Shown piece by piece: positions 26,301 through 35,489 of a stretch of DNA of 64,000 nt (position 1 is the first letter of the stretch; every line of letters begins with the position of its first letter). The notes under the pieces were generated by a model. That model saw only the letters and a list, made by a program, of their open reading frames with translations, was not told the DNA's origin and ran no database searches. The position numbers were made by a program, and so were the translations under genes. Where the stretch lies: assembly GCF_001625305.1 (NCBI RefSeq), contig NW_017803824.1:1948960-2012959 (forward strand), in the 5' to 3' direction. This DNA is from Branchiostoma belcheri. Taxonomy: Eukaryota; Chordata; Leptocardii; Amphioxiformes; Branchiostomatidae.

Positions 26301-29300
26301 GCGACGTCATTTTCGGCTCATTTGCATAGCCATATATGGAATTCTGGCGGGAGAGACCGCGGCGAACATAGGCATCAAACAAAGTACCGCCGGGCCGGCG
26401 GACAATAGAAACCAGCGGGATCTAGCGCCGCAAAACAAAAGGCCGCGGCGGGTGCTAAATACGTGCTCCCTCCTTTCTCTCTTTTACCTCCATGACTAGA
26501 CTAAAGAAACAAGATATGACATGAAGTCAGTCAGAGAAATTGGCAAACTTAGATTTAACGACAGGTAAAAACAGGTATTTACAAAACTTTCAGGAAATAG
26601 GTCAACTGAATGGAAACAAAGGGTATTTGGTCTGTCTGGTATTTGTACAATATAGAAGTAGGTTACATCAACAAACAAAGTTAACGAACATTTGACCAAT
26701 TTATACTCAAAATCACCACTTGCAAGAACTATCTTACACAAAGCAAGTTTTAATAACCTGGGCTCTTTTATTTACAAATCCTTATTCTTTCTTAACTCAT
26801 AATATGATTATGAGGAACTTTAAAATGGCCAGCCCAGGTACCACTCCCTAAACATGATAAAATTCCTATGATATATTGCTGAAATTTCTCAATTTTTCAT
26901 GCCAGAAAACATGACATAAAGCATTGTTTGCTGCACGAGAATAGCATTTTCCTTGCCAATCTTATTTCATAAACGAATAGCTGTAAAAAATATATGAAAA
27001 AGGTTGATTTTAACTACTAGTGATAAATGGCAGGCCTACCTTGTCTGGCATGGTCATCTTTAGTTCTTTTAGGTTAAAACTTCAAACATGTAACCCCAAA
27101 TACAGTCTAGTCTGTCTACCCCGAAACTGCTGACTTTATACATATTGTAGTCAGCTGATACCAGTATGAGGAACTAGACTGGAATAGACCATGTTGAAAG
27201 AGGAAGTTGACGTCAATGTTAATGTAACTGTTAACAAAGAGATTGTTCGTGTTTCAGACATTTTAAGCCACTTCAGTATACTGTTTCAATGAGGAAATAC
27301 AAATATAGTACAGCCATACAAAAATGCATTTCTCCTGCAGTCTCTTATTATTAGTGTCACTGACGAAAGGTAGCGGATGCTACCTGAAATGTTTGACTGT
27401 TTCCAAAATCATATCCAATTGATTGAGTAAACAGTTTTTTGGCAGAATAACCCACAGTGTTAAGGCAATTTCCCATGTTATTCCTGCATGTAGAACTAGT
27501 GATGGACAGCGTCAAGCAAGACCAACTTTTAGACAAAACAAAAAAGTTCAACATGGTTTTGAAAATTTGCCGTACCAGCAAAAATTAAGTCTAACCCTAA
27601 GGCGGGCGTTAACTGAAAAAGGTACACAAAGAGGCCCTATCCTGAAGTTCTAATTAAAGTTTACCCTTGGCTGTAAAGGATATCTTATCGGAAATCTCCA
27701 CAGTAGTTTCCTTAGAAGGTGAAATAATGGTGAGGTGAAGGAAGCCTGGGAATGCATAATGTATCAGGGAGAATCAGATTCAACTGAACAACCAGAAACA
27801 GGGACACTACACCTGTGTAATTCCTAAACGTACCGTCAAATGAAACTTTGGAAGCAGGATTTACGCACTTTTCAAAACCCCTGGAACTCATTTCCTTTGG
27901 AAAACCACATGAACCAACTTACTAATACCAGCAATGGCATCTATTTCAAAGGCAAACTGAAGACTTAAGTAACATTACAGGAAACTTTGCATAACAAGTC
28001 TCTTTTACAGGACACATTCATTATGTTTCTAGGAACAGCTACTTGTAAATGCTTGTAATGTGTCATTTAGTGTGATTTACCAGTGGGGAGGCACACAAAC
28101 AAGCCAAAGTACCGCAGGAGGCCTTATCAAAAAAACATAAAAGGACCAAAGAGCCTGAGGTATAAATCTTCTACTCAGGTGAGCAATTAAAAAGGAAAAG
28201 AGAAAGAAGAGGAGTGAGGTAAAATGACAAAGAAGTTCAAATAAATCTAAAGGCGAAAGACAGTAAAATGATTGCAGTAATTTAAAGACGAACATGGCTA
28301 GAATGCAGAAAATCTAGCTCTGTACTGTACTTCCAACCACTGCAAACAGTGTGGCACATGTAGAACACATAGCTGTGCTGTGGTCAGCATGTCACGTGTA
28401 CTGTCCAGCCACGATGCATGTAGGGAATGGACGGAGGGAATGAATTCTTCAGCGACTGACCAGACGGGCGGTCAAACAAGTCAGCTATGTCAGAGTACTG
28501 AGAAAGCCCAGAGTAGGGAATTTCCAATCTGAATTCAAGAAAAATCCTCAGAAAACTTACTTCAGATTCATCCATCTCGCTGTAAACAGCCAGCAAACCT
28601 CAGAGACCATCAGTTTACACCATCGGATGTTCGGACAAGGACCATTGATCATGACCTTTCCCCTCTATAAGCAGCTGGGACAAGCACAGAGTGCCAACAG
28701 AAAGCTGTGTTCTCCTCAGCTCTTTGTTGTATCAGGGTTGTTCAATGTTGCTACTTGTGCTCCTTGCACAAGGCTGTTGCCTAAAGCTTGTCCTTCAGCT
28801 GAAGAGCCTGTGAGACCATGAGCACATGGCCGCTAGGCCGTCTGATACCCTAACTCTCAGAATGTACTGTAGATCTTCAAACATTTGCAGGGACTTTATC
28901 ATGGTCACAGTTTTTTGGTGACCTCTCCGCCATAAAATCACAATTATACAGATTTTTATGATCTGTTAACCCAAAGCAAACCTTTAACATCACGAATACA
29001 TGGTCTTGCAAATTCATGTCCCCACCAATTTAACTGGATTTACAGTACCACACATTGGTGAAGGCTGTCTCCGATGAAAAACAACATACAGTTACCAGTA
29101 CAGTAGACAGCCAACATTGGAGTTTTACCACAATGCTTACACATACATTCCCTCTATATATTCTGTTATAAATGAAAGAGTCAGAGACCCTCTACCCATA
29201 TTTTGTTAACCTTAACCCATTTTAAGTTTTTAAGTTTTTCCTTTTCATTCCTTCCAATCTGTAAAACCAGCTCCCTGAACTACTACTACCAGCATCCTCA

Positions 29301-32300
29301 TACCAGACAGAAACCTTGCTTACTACTAGTAAGACCTTCTGTTCAAGATTCTTATCCTCCGTAGCAGGCTTATAGACCTGGGGATTTGGTGGTCTTTGGC
29401 TGTTTTCTGATCAGCCCAGTTCTCAAAAACAGGGGTTATTGATTTATTCAACCAGGCTGGCTAATGTTGTCTATATGCAATCAGAAAATAGCACATAAAA
29501 GCTCACAAAGACCCTGAAGACCCCTGAAATCCCCAGTTTTTGGCATGCTATAGAGGCTACAAGATTCTTATCAGTGCCTTAACTCAGATCTTTAATATAC
29601 TGTCTGGTAAGCTGTTGTTTACCAGAGCGGCACTGAAGCATAGGAAAACATCCAAAACACACCCAGTTACAGGTACCGGTATAATCCTACTCTCAGGTGA
29701 ATAACTTAGAATAACCTCAATTTCTTACCAAAGCAAACAGGTATTTGGTACTGTGTGCATGGTATCCAGGTGAAAAAGTAGAAAAGTGTGTCAATTAAGT
29801 TCAATAGGAGAAATGTAAATTCATACTTCAGGCAAACTCTTACCTGAAAAATCCAAGATCCATGTCCAACTTCTTGGGTCTTTTCAAACTTGCTAAAAGT
29901 CAGACGCATCTTCCTTTGCGGAGGTGGCAACTTCCCACACAAAACATTGGTTAAATCTTTTACACTGTCGGAGGACAAATGTGCACAGTTCCACCTGACT
30001 ACCGGCTTGTTAATGACTCGAAAACAAGTTTGAAGACCTGTTATCCCCTACTAGCATCTCCAAAACATCCTGGGTTATGAAAGAACAGGAAACCGGAGAA
30101 GCACTCAATGCCCTTTGACCACTGAAACATGATAGACGGCCAAGGATATTCGAACCTTCATATGACATAAATAAAACAACGTTTCTAGCCAACTGGACGG
30201 TGTTTGGTCATGCTTTTGCCAACTTCCAACTACGCAGAAAAGTACATTATGTCATATATAAACACGGTGCTTTTTACAGCTGTTCATTAACACTTTTCAC
30301 CTGTTCGAAACAGCACAATTAGAGGGGCTGGTCAGGCGAAACAGGGTCACTGACACAGAAACGATCTACAGCACGTGCGTCACTGCATGGCCACAGGCTT
30401 TTGTTCCTGCACCTCTACAACAACAACATGTACAGGTTAACAGAGTTCAGTGGGTGTTTGCTTTCCGACCAGTGTTTACTTGGAAGTTGGAGTTTGAAAA
30501 AATCTCTTTGTTTTTTGTGGTTTCCCACAGATGTATAATGTATTGTACTAATCATGTACGCAATAACCAGAAATACATGTCATATACACAAAAATCCTTC
30601 CACCATGGGAATATCCGTACAAGATTTTGATGGCTTCCGGTTGTTTACAGTTATTAACCTACAACTGACTTCCTGCTGTACAGGATGCAATTTTGTTTTG
30701 ATGGTTAATCATGTTTAATACGAAACAAGGCCATTTCTAGCACACTCACAAGAAGTTGTAAACAAGTTTTGGGTCTGAACAGAGTGCATGACCTGCAATG
30801 CATACTTGATGACAAGTCTCCTGTGTCCTGCAAAAGTTACTGTACAGCAACCTTTGAACGAAAACAGACTGCTAAATGCTTTATATCTGATGATGGTGTA
30901 AGAAATCTTACATTCATTTTTTTATGTTTACCAAAGGAAATCATTGTTTTTGCTCAGTTTCCTCTTTTCCAAACACAACAGGTCAATGACCTGCGCCAGT
31001 CAGTCTGTCACCATGGTAACTAATGTTGGGTTACATTAATTCATACATGTACCATGGTAGCCAAAGGAATTTTGTTTATGTAGTAAAAAAAATCACTTTC
31101 GAAGTTTAATACAAAATGATTTCAAGCTCTTTAGTTTATACAGTTAAGGTGTGGCTTTGTGGCAATAACATTGCAGACCACCTGCCATTCCTAGACCTCC
31201 AAAACACACCTATATTATTCAAAGACAATTCAGACAGGAAACAATTTCAACCCAGCGAGATGTATCTGACAGATGGATCTTGTGAAAACTCCAGGTAATT
31301 AACTTCCAAGGAAATTACCCTCTATCTCAGCTCCACTGTAAATCACTTGAAAAATCTATGAGCATACGAAAGCCCCTCAAGTGTTATGTTGCAAGTCAGA
31401 ACAGAGACTGGGAGACTTGCATATATTCATCCTACATTTTAGTTGGCTCACCAAATCACCATGGCTCCCTTTATGATCACACACCTACCGTTAGTGTGAC
31501 TGATGTATTTTCGTTTCATGTCTCGTATAAACGGCCCATATATTCTGCTTATACTATAGAAGCTAGTGACGTAATTCAAATGATCCAGTACAGATGCCTC
31601 CTCCAATTAATCCACTTAGAAATATACATTCAGTTTTATTACAGGTATAAAAACATTCAAGTCTAGATTTCACAAAAAGGCAACCTTTCATCCCTTCCCT
31701 TATGCAAATGTTGTCAATGTGTCTCTCTTTGCTGCTCAGTTTATAGGTCACTTATCCATTATTGATTATTTCTCCGGGAAAGGCAATCACAAGCAGATTA
31801 CCAACTAAAGCACACGGCAATTTTATACCTGCACAACCACCATTTCTATAATTTGTAGAAATGGTAGAAAGGACTTGGCTGGTTCAATGTAATTTCCTTT
31901 GGGACACTTTTCGCGACATTAAGAAATAAGAAAAATACACCTGAAATCCAATAGAAAGGAGGCATGGGCACTGCACTATAATTTACAATGGGGCACTTCA
32001 GGTGGGCAAATGGATTTTTAAATGTTAGTATCCACACAATGCCAGGAGTCCACAAAGATCAGATCAATGATATTAGACATGCAATGATTGCCCAGCAGTA
32101 TGTCACCTAAGGATGAATGCTCTTGAATGGCTGGTGCACAAGCTACTGATAAAAGTCATTACCTTGCATAATGGCTATGGGAGGCCTTTTGTGAAGACTG
32201 GCAGCTACCTTTGAATCGAATGCTGACTCAGTGAATTAATGTAACAACTGAAGGCATGACTTTGAACCACCCCGATGATTCACTTTGTAAAGATTAGCTC

Positions 32301-34906
32301 CACTTGGGAAAATATACTCCAGTAGAACTACTAGAAGAACAAAGCTCAAAAAGATGGTAATCAATGCTCTATAGAAATACAATTATGTTACTTTCTCAGG
32401 CAGATGTGAGCTGCTTATAAATAAGCAAAATCAAGTCTTTGAATAGATCCATTTTCCTTCCTTCCTTTTAATCAAATAAACTAAAAGACAATAAAGTTGG
32501 AAAAAGGTGATAATCAGCTACTTTCATCTAATATTCTAATAGTGTAATTCACAAATGTATTAGCCCCCTTAGGCCACACCAATTTAATTTGTTGGTTCTC
32601 GGATTCGCCTCTTCGTTTTTTTTCTGATTTGCAAAAAAAAAAATTTGATTCTGGTCCTGAATCAACTGAAAAATGCTCATGTTTTGCCCCCAACAGTTGA
32701 GGAAAGTCGTTTTCTTCCTAGTTGTTACAGTTTTCCCATCTATCATTGCAGTGGTTTGATTAAAAGTTCAAAATTCAATGTTTAAATTTTAACCCAGCCT
32801 TTTGTGTTGACTTCATGGCTCATTTTGTAGCATTTAAGCCTATAATAGGATGCCTAGACCTGTTTTTATTTTCATTTTTTTCGCCCTGTCGCTTCATATT
32901 TTTTCTGAAAAAATCCGAGAACCAACAAATTAAATTGGTGTGGCCTTAATAATCATTGTACATCACAGTACTTGCCTACAAGGGCTGCATAACATCATAC
33001 CAACTTGTGTTCAAATAACAATGAGTTATTGTTATTTGAACACAAGAACATGACAGGTTCCTTCTTCAATAAAAATATTGCTTCTGTGACAAGATTGAAG
33101 CTGACCTTTAGTGTGACATATTGAAAGAAATCAACCCACCTCCGGGCTTTTCATCTTATATTTGCTCACAATTAGATCCCAAGAGCTATGTGAACAAGAG
33201 GGGGTGTCAACATTCCCGGATGTAATTATATTAGATACACATCCTGTCATCACCTTTCATTCTTGATTTCTTGTTATCAAATATCATTCCAATGCATTTT
33301 GAAGTACCTGTAAGTTTTTGTGCTGTTCTCAGAAATTCAACATAATATTGCAAGTATGCTAAAAAGTGGTTGTAACCTTATGTGTCATTCACATGAAGAT
33401 TTAGTTCTTCAGAATATTTAACCTGTTACAGTTTCAGAGCCAAAATATTTCCTGACGCCCCTTTAAAAATAAGGTTCCAAAAGGTTAAACATCTTCTGAC
33501 ATCTGCCAAAGCAGATTCAGCTTGACCTGAATTGGCGGCACTGATCAATAAACTCAGTCTCAGGATGGTACAAGTGGGGCAAAGGCACGTGGACAGGATC
33601 AATAGAGGGGTGGAACAGACAAACATTTAAATTATATAAGTATTGTTTGTTTTCAACTGGTAAGTAAATGTTGAAAGTCTGGGGCAAGAGCACAAAGTCT
33701 TGGTTTGTCATTCCCGTCTGCGTATGCTGAAAAGCTAGCACCTTGCTAAACAGTAATAATATTTGAAAAACAGGTGAGGTATAAATTATGTAATCAAAAG
33801 GAAGTGGTTGTTTACTGCAGGGTACTTGCCAACACATGTCACGATTCTCAACCTTATTATGTACCTGGTGATAAGGTGCACTAATAACAACCCAATGTGA
33901 ACTCCTTCAAAATAGGCTGGACAAACATGTATGGAGAATCACCCAGTGATGTATGGTTACACGGCCTTGGACATGGTCCGGAAAATTATGACAATCAGGT
34001 GAAGGGATGAGTGGCCTCAACTGGAAGTGATCTTCCTACCTGGCTGGATCTACTAACAAAATTCCACCGTCCCAGGTTCAGCTGCCCAAAGAACCCCACA
34101 ATCACAATAGGGTACCTGTGGTGTATGGTCTGATGGGAGGAGTCTATTTCACAAGCAAACAAAGGACAATAACAAATGCCGGTATTGAAAGGCTCCGGTG
34201 TGGTGAATCGTAATTACAAGTTCTAACATGTTACGTGTAACGTTACAACTCTTATAACAAAGTTTATATGGATGTGATTTAAAGAATTCATGAAAGTGTA
34301 AGGAATAAACACAGTTAAATATATATCTTTATTTATATCACAATTTATTTCTAGGCTCACCTTTTCTGAGTCGTGTGCCTCAAACGCATGGAATGCGAAG
34401 GGCGAATCTGAAGATTCCCTCGTCAGGTATGCAAAGCAGGTAGGGTAGTGCAGATTCCTGGCCATTCTGGCGACTTGTTGGAGTTTGTGTTCGAAGAGGA
34501 CGCCGTTGTCTTCGCCCTGGGGCGAGCCGCGGACGGTGGACTTGGTGAGCTGCAGAGAGATTTCTTGACGGGCCGGGCCGCTGGTTCTTCTCAGCTCCGC
34601 AACGACCCATGGCAACATCGGCGACGTGTAGCGGCGGTCGAGAACACACTTCCCCAAGTACCACAGCCGAAACGGACCCTTCTTGGTCGCCCTGTCGTTG
34701 GGGGGATCAGGAACGATCGGGCTGGTTGGACTGAGGGGCGAAGGTGTTCCAGGCTCGGAGTCCCCCGATTCTGGGTCCTGTTTGGTCGGGCTTTGCATGC
34801 CGTCAGGATCGGGGGCCGCCGAAGGCGAGCCGCCGTCCCCTTCAATCAGCGAGCCGATGCCGCTATCGGCTGATTTTCGGTTGACGATGGACACCTTGTC
34901 GTCCAT
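1658..34906 (-). CDS. TBC1D4: TBC1D4/TBC1D1-like Rab GTPase-activating protein (AS160 family), N-terminal half, truncated by the window edge
   Basis: Coding exons, in transcript order: 34361-34906, 15813-16262, 15279-15368, 13450-13548, 8726-8849, 6583-6674, 5991-6101, 1658-1747. All junctions are GT-AG and the phases agree, giving 534 residues. Residues about 77-180 are the first PTB domain ([35 protein letters not shown]). Residues about 218-410 are the second, with a long charged insert ([40 protein letters not shown]). Then come [17 protein letters not shown] and the RNRAKKSL segment. These blocks match vertebrate TBC1D4 and TBC1D1, with CPMH and GLYPPRAK closer to TBC1D4. The family restrains GLUT4 vesicle traffic by inactivating Rabs until AKT or AMPK phosphorylates it. 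The catalytic TBC domain and the AKT site equivalent to human T642 lie left of the window. Between exons 5991-6101 and 1658-1747 the protein is about 15 residues shorter than human TBC1D4, so a small exon may be missed. Probably one pre-duplication gene represents both vertebrate paralogues. Confidence 0.9.
1748..5990. other. TBC1D4-like intron
   Basis: No exon recognised. It contains a palindrome-ended element (3485-3839) and A/T-rich simple runs. The short reading frames (for example at 4250, 4711 and 5262) lack family signatures. A 10-20-residue exon equivalent to the human linker before KLDILKNKAK could hide here. Confidence 0.45.
3485..3839. mobile_element. MITE-like element with inverted ends aggcctaggaaaaaaa
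   Basis: The left end aggcctaggaaaaaaaatgt and right end caacagtttttttcctaggcct are inverted complements for about 20 bp. The interior is AT-rich and noncoding. I could not define a target-site duplication. Confidence 0.55.
6308..6520. mobile_element. Long foldback element, 213 bp, arms of about 95 bp
   Basis: The left arm begins catctgtgtccataatatca, passes gtgtgcttaaagatattt and reaches tgcaacata. The right arm returns the same sequence in reverse complement and ends ggacacagatg. Arms differ at roughly ten positions and a short loop of about 25 bp separates them. It lies in the intron between exons 5991-6101 and 6583-6674. Confidence 0.8.
6722..6782. repeat. Short inverted repeat (hairpin)
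   Basis: tataggagttttcttttaca pairs with tgtaaaagaaaacccctata across a loop of about 15 bp, with one mismatch in the arms. Confidence 0.7.
8190..8400. repeat. Dispersed repeat (family R2), copy 1
   Basis: It shares tatctgtatctgaatagcc, gcataacacaccagctt and caggcacatggc-type blocks with 13171-13400, and the taaagyttt..gtgatgayg block with 57025-57150. It looks like a 3' fragment of a larger retroelement; no coding frame survives. Confidence 0.55.
8895..9012. repeat. Dispersed gcggtgg-type repeat fragment
   Basis: actgtaaatcactgcatgt, tgttcgcggtggtttcag and tttgcggtaatgataaat. It resembles 60730-60800 and more weakly 28880-28960. Confidence 0.4.
10677..12190. mobile_element. Possible non-autonomous element with CGGGATA-rich inverted ends and a CpG-rich interior
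   Basis: The left end has cgggatatgcatcatcggga and tttttcgggata. Read on the minus strand, the right end has tttttcgggataatac and tcatcgggatatcccggg. Both ends therefore carry the same CGGGATA-type words in inverted orientation about 1.4 kb apart. There is no transposase frame. It could equally be a CpG-island promoter with degenerate words. Confidence 0.35.
12573..12789 (-). other. Open frame with a strong splice donor; candidate noncoding first exon
   Basis: The minus-strand frame ([19 protein letters not shown]...[10 protein letters not shown]) ends at AGCG|GTAAGT (12572), close to the donor consensus. Phase 1 does not fit the phase-0 acceptor at 8849, where GG|TTGAC gives GGT TGA. No family similarity recognised. 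Confidence 0.25.
12929..12960. repeat. (GGA)n microsatellite
   Basis: About ten units of gga/gag lie just inside a short antisense frame; the repeat, not coding, explains that frame's Leu/Arg runs. Confidence 0.9.
13171..13400. repeat. Dispersed repeat (family R2), copy 2
   Basis: tatctgtatctgtatagccg, gcataacacaccagctttgc and agtgatgatgccccaact match the copy at 8190-8400. It lies about 50 bp from the 13450-13548 exon. Confidence 0.55.
13549..15278. other. TBC1D4-like intron
   Basis: No exon or repeat family assigned. Minus-strand frames at 13942 and 14722 have no splice or family support. Confidence 0.4.
15503..15769. mobile_element. hAT-like MITE, copy 1 (267 bp)
   Basis: Starts caagactctagccagctc and ends gtgctggcaagacccctg. 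It is flanked by gtgcaaat (15495-15502) and gtgcaaag (15770-15777), an 8-bp target duplication with one change, as expected for hAT elements. The interior (ggatgtttttatatttttgc, tcaattttgtctat) matches the second copy at 51307-51621. It lies in the intron just upstream of exon 15279-15368. Confidence 0.8.
15813..16262 (-). CDS. TBC1D4: TBC1D4-like exon encoding the PTB2 start and its variable insert
   Basis: This is a 150-codon exon, phase 0 at both ends. It opens with VPEIFASIR and the conserved strand [19 protein letters not shown]. It then runs into a Lys/Ser/Asn-rich insert of about 80 residues and ends NRTMLFQ. The insert contains RHRSNS (S320 of the PTB1 isoform), a match to the RxRxxS basophilic-kinase consensus. 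Human TBC1D1/4 carry several regulated serines in the corresponding insert. Whether this serine is used here is inference. A long plus-strand reading frame over the exon is a shadow. Confidence 0.9.
17300..17406. repeat. (TCAA)n / (CAGT)n / (CATC)n compound microsatellite
   Basis: About eight caat units, then cagt, cats and catc units. The Ser-Ile-Asn-Gln frame over it is an artefact. A similar tract lies at 54797-54846 next to a CAPN15 exon. Confidence 0.92.
17882..18040. mobile_element. TA-flanked MITE, copy 1 (159 bp)
   Basis: Ends taatctccaagcagatcct and aggatctgcttggagatta are inverted complements. TA at each end fits a TA target site, so a Tc1/mariner-type origin is possible. Inner sequence (ggccaatttgatac, ccaatggatactgcc) recurs in the copies at 25143-25233, 44450-44523 and 53256-53377. 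Confidence 0.85.
18640..18895. repeat. 89-90-bp tandem repeat, three copies
   Basis: Units start at 18640, 18729 and 18819. Each begins gtgcaggttaggtgcaggt and contains acctgcactaacctgcat, its near reverse complement, so each unit can fold on itself. The third unit is the most diverged and ends in accgcaggtg. Confidence 0.9.
19373..19393. repeat. (AT)n microsatellite
   Basis: About ten uninterrupted TA units. Confidence 0.95.
21168..21320 (-). CDS. TBC1D4: Candidate alternative first coding exon of the TBC1D4-like gene (acidic 51-residue N-terminus without PTB1)
   Basis: The ATG at 21320 opens 51 codons (start [15 protein letters not shown], end EHSDTEE) that finish on GAG at a GTAGGA donor in phase 0. 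That is exactly the phase needed to join the acceptor at 16262 (VPEIF...). An in-frame TAA lies a few codons upstream, so this is an initiating exon, not an internal one. The peptide is strongly acidic and low in hydrophobics. An upstream acceptor-like TTTCCTAG (about 21350) would let a noncoding exon join here. The isoform would replace PTB1 and its Ser/Pro leader with an acidic tail while keeping PTB2 onward. This is inferred from frame, phase and splice signals; no transcript evidence is available to me. Confidence 0.6.
22222..22400. repeat. 30-bp-period minisatellite with a conserved CGTAGAGCGTA core and variable spacers
   Basis: The core cgtagagcgta or a close variant begins at 22222, 22252, 22282, 22312, 22341 and 22371 (steps 30, 30, 30, 29, 30). 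The roughly 19 bp between cores differ, except that units 1 and 4 share gccatttt. A weaker gcgtagatta follows at 22434. On the minus strand the period gives a ten-residue LY-V/A-E pattern in one frame, which I regard as incidental. Confidence 0.8.
22792..22845. repeat. Dispersed repeat R1 fragment
   Basis: Begins with the palindrome ttcacctacgtaggtgaa and continues ggttagccatccaggtaata..ccaaaaaaaca as in the 52714 copy. Confidence 0.5.
23745..23885. mobile_element. Foldback MITE, 141 bp
   Basis: Left arm gcaggctgaataaata then gtagaaatcggcctaaaa and ggatatcattc. The right arm returns gaatgatatccc, ttttaggccgatttctac, tatttattcagcctgc. The arms are about 50 bp each. A third tttattcagcctgc follows immediately. 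Confidence 0.8.
25143..25233. mobile_element. TA-flanked MITE, copy 2 (91 bp, internally deleted)
   Basis: taatctccaagcagatcct at the left and aggatctgcttggagatta at the right, with a short interior. Confidence 0.85.
26040..26460 (-). promoter_or_regulatory. Candidate internal promoter and noncoding first exon of the TBC1D4-like gene
   Basis: CpG-rich stretch in an AT-rich intron, about 5 kb upstream (minus strand) of the alternative coding exon. It contains gacgtca (26303-26309), an octamer atttgcat (26320-26327) and CCATATATGG (26330-26339), a perfect CArG box (SRF site) that could also act as a TATA element. About 290 bp further along the minus strand is a good donor, TCTG|GTAAGA (exon edge 26040). 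A noncoding exon from about 26.25 kb to 26040 could join the acceptor near 21350. Confidence 0.45.
27353..27441. repeat. Dispersed repeat R1 fragment
   Basis: gtgtcactgacgaaaggtag, ctacctgaaatgtttgactg and aaaatcatatccaattgat, in the orientation opposite to the 52714-52838 copy. Confidence 0.6.
29371..29552. mobile_element. Degenerate foldback element
   Basis: tatagacctggggatttgg..tctttg at the left is roughly complementary to caaagacc..aaatccccagttt at the right, with ttttctgat/atcagaaaa also inverted. Mismatches are frequent. Confidence 0.4.
32572..32945. mobile_element. Harbinger-like MITE with 34-bp perfect inverted ends and TTA duplication
   Basis: Begins ggccacaccaatttaattt and ends aaattaaattggtgtggcc. 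The terminal 34 bp (through tctcggatt) are exactly complementary. TTA flanks both sides (32569-32571 and 32946-32948), typical of PIF/Harbinger insertions. The interior is noncoding. Perfect ends suggest a young copy. Confidence 0.85.
33004..33046. repeat. Perfect 19-bp hairpin
   Basis: cttgtgttcaaataacaat and attgttatttgaacacaag flank a 5-bp loop, just right of the Harbinger-like MITE. Confidence 0.9.
34361..34906 (-). CDS. TBC1D4: TBC1D4-like first coding exon (acidic leader plus PTB1)
   Basis: The exon encodes 182 residues. A disordered Ser/Pro/Asp-rich leader (residues 1-75, with the proline-directed run [10 protein letters not shown]) precedes the first PTB domain. The ATG lies in good context (aaaaATGG), and I see no upstream in-frame start in the 5' leader. 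The exon ends on AAG at a GTGAGC donor in phase 0 and joins the phase-0 acceptor at 16262, reading DSEK then VPEIF. This matches the uninterrupted PTB1-PTB2 linker of vertebrate TBC1D1/4. The intron that follows is about 18 kb. Confidence 0.9.
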
Positions 34907-35489
34907 TTTTCTTCCTCGAAGGATCCTGAAGAGAATCCCGCTGTCCCTGTTGTAAAACGTGAGCAGAAATCGCTGATCAAATTTTGAAAATTTCAGCCCA
35001 ATCCGCCATGATGAATAATGATGTCATGTCCCCAGATCAGCTGACCAATCTCGGTCCCAGGGTGATATTTCCATATTGTACAGAAAGACAGCCCCACGAC
35101 AAAAATTGAAATAAAAATAACGATGTGGAATAAGTTACGAAGATATTTCTACCTTTTCACTGAACAAAGTATCATTAAACCACGCTGTCTGAAAGAAAAT
35201 AGCAAATTTATTATCTGACCTCGTCCCCAGATCTAGCTGACCAACTTTCTCTTCGAGGGGATTGTTCATTTGTACAGTACAAATAACTGCCCAAAACATT
35301 GAAATGCAGTTTAATCACATCTAAATATGATGCATCTAAATAATAGTCATATAGAAAACATGGAAAACTGTAAGAATTCATAATCTCAAAATTCAGTGTT
35401 TGTTAAATCTTTAAAAATACGGCCACGGAGACCCTGCCTTGGGTGATTACATCATTTTCCCGCCGCTGGGCTTGGTGGGAAATTTCAAC
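34907..35489. promoter_or_regulatory. Divergent promoter shared by the TBC1D4-like gene and UCHL3
   Basis: The start codons face away from each other across 583 bp. Near the TBC side is CCAAT (34998-35002), directly followed by tccgccat, which on the minus strand reads ATGGCGGA, a YY1-type core. On the UCHL3 side the start codon itself sits in caacATGGCGG, another YY1-type match. There is no TATA box at either end. A diverged direct repeat (about 35029-35080 and 35225-35278, core ccccagatc..agctgaccaa) lies between. Promoter function is inferred from position and motifs. Confidence 0.7.

Larger units (their letters stand above)
21321..34360. other. Remaining part of the 18-kb TBC1D4-like intron, upstream of the alternative exon
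   Basis: No coding exon recognised. It holds the 30-bp minisatellite (22222-22400), foldback and MITE copies (23745-23885, 25143-25233, 29371-29552, 32572-32945, 33004-33046), an R1 fragment (27353-27441) and a CpG-rich promoter-like stretch (26150-26460). Short frames in this stretch lack support. Confidence 0.5.

Noticed and set aside
34448..34873. 141-residue plus-strand frame over the PTB1 exon
   Set aside because: Shadow of the TBC1D4-like coding exon in GC-rich DNA.
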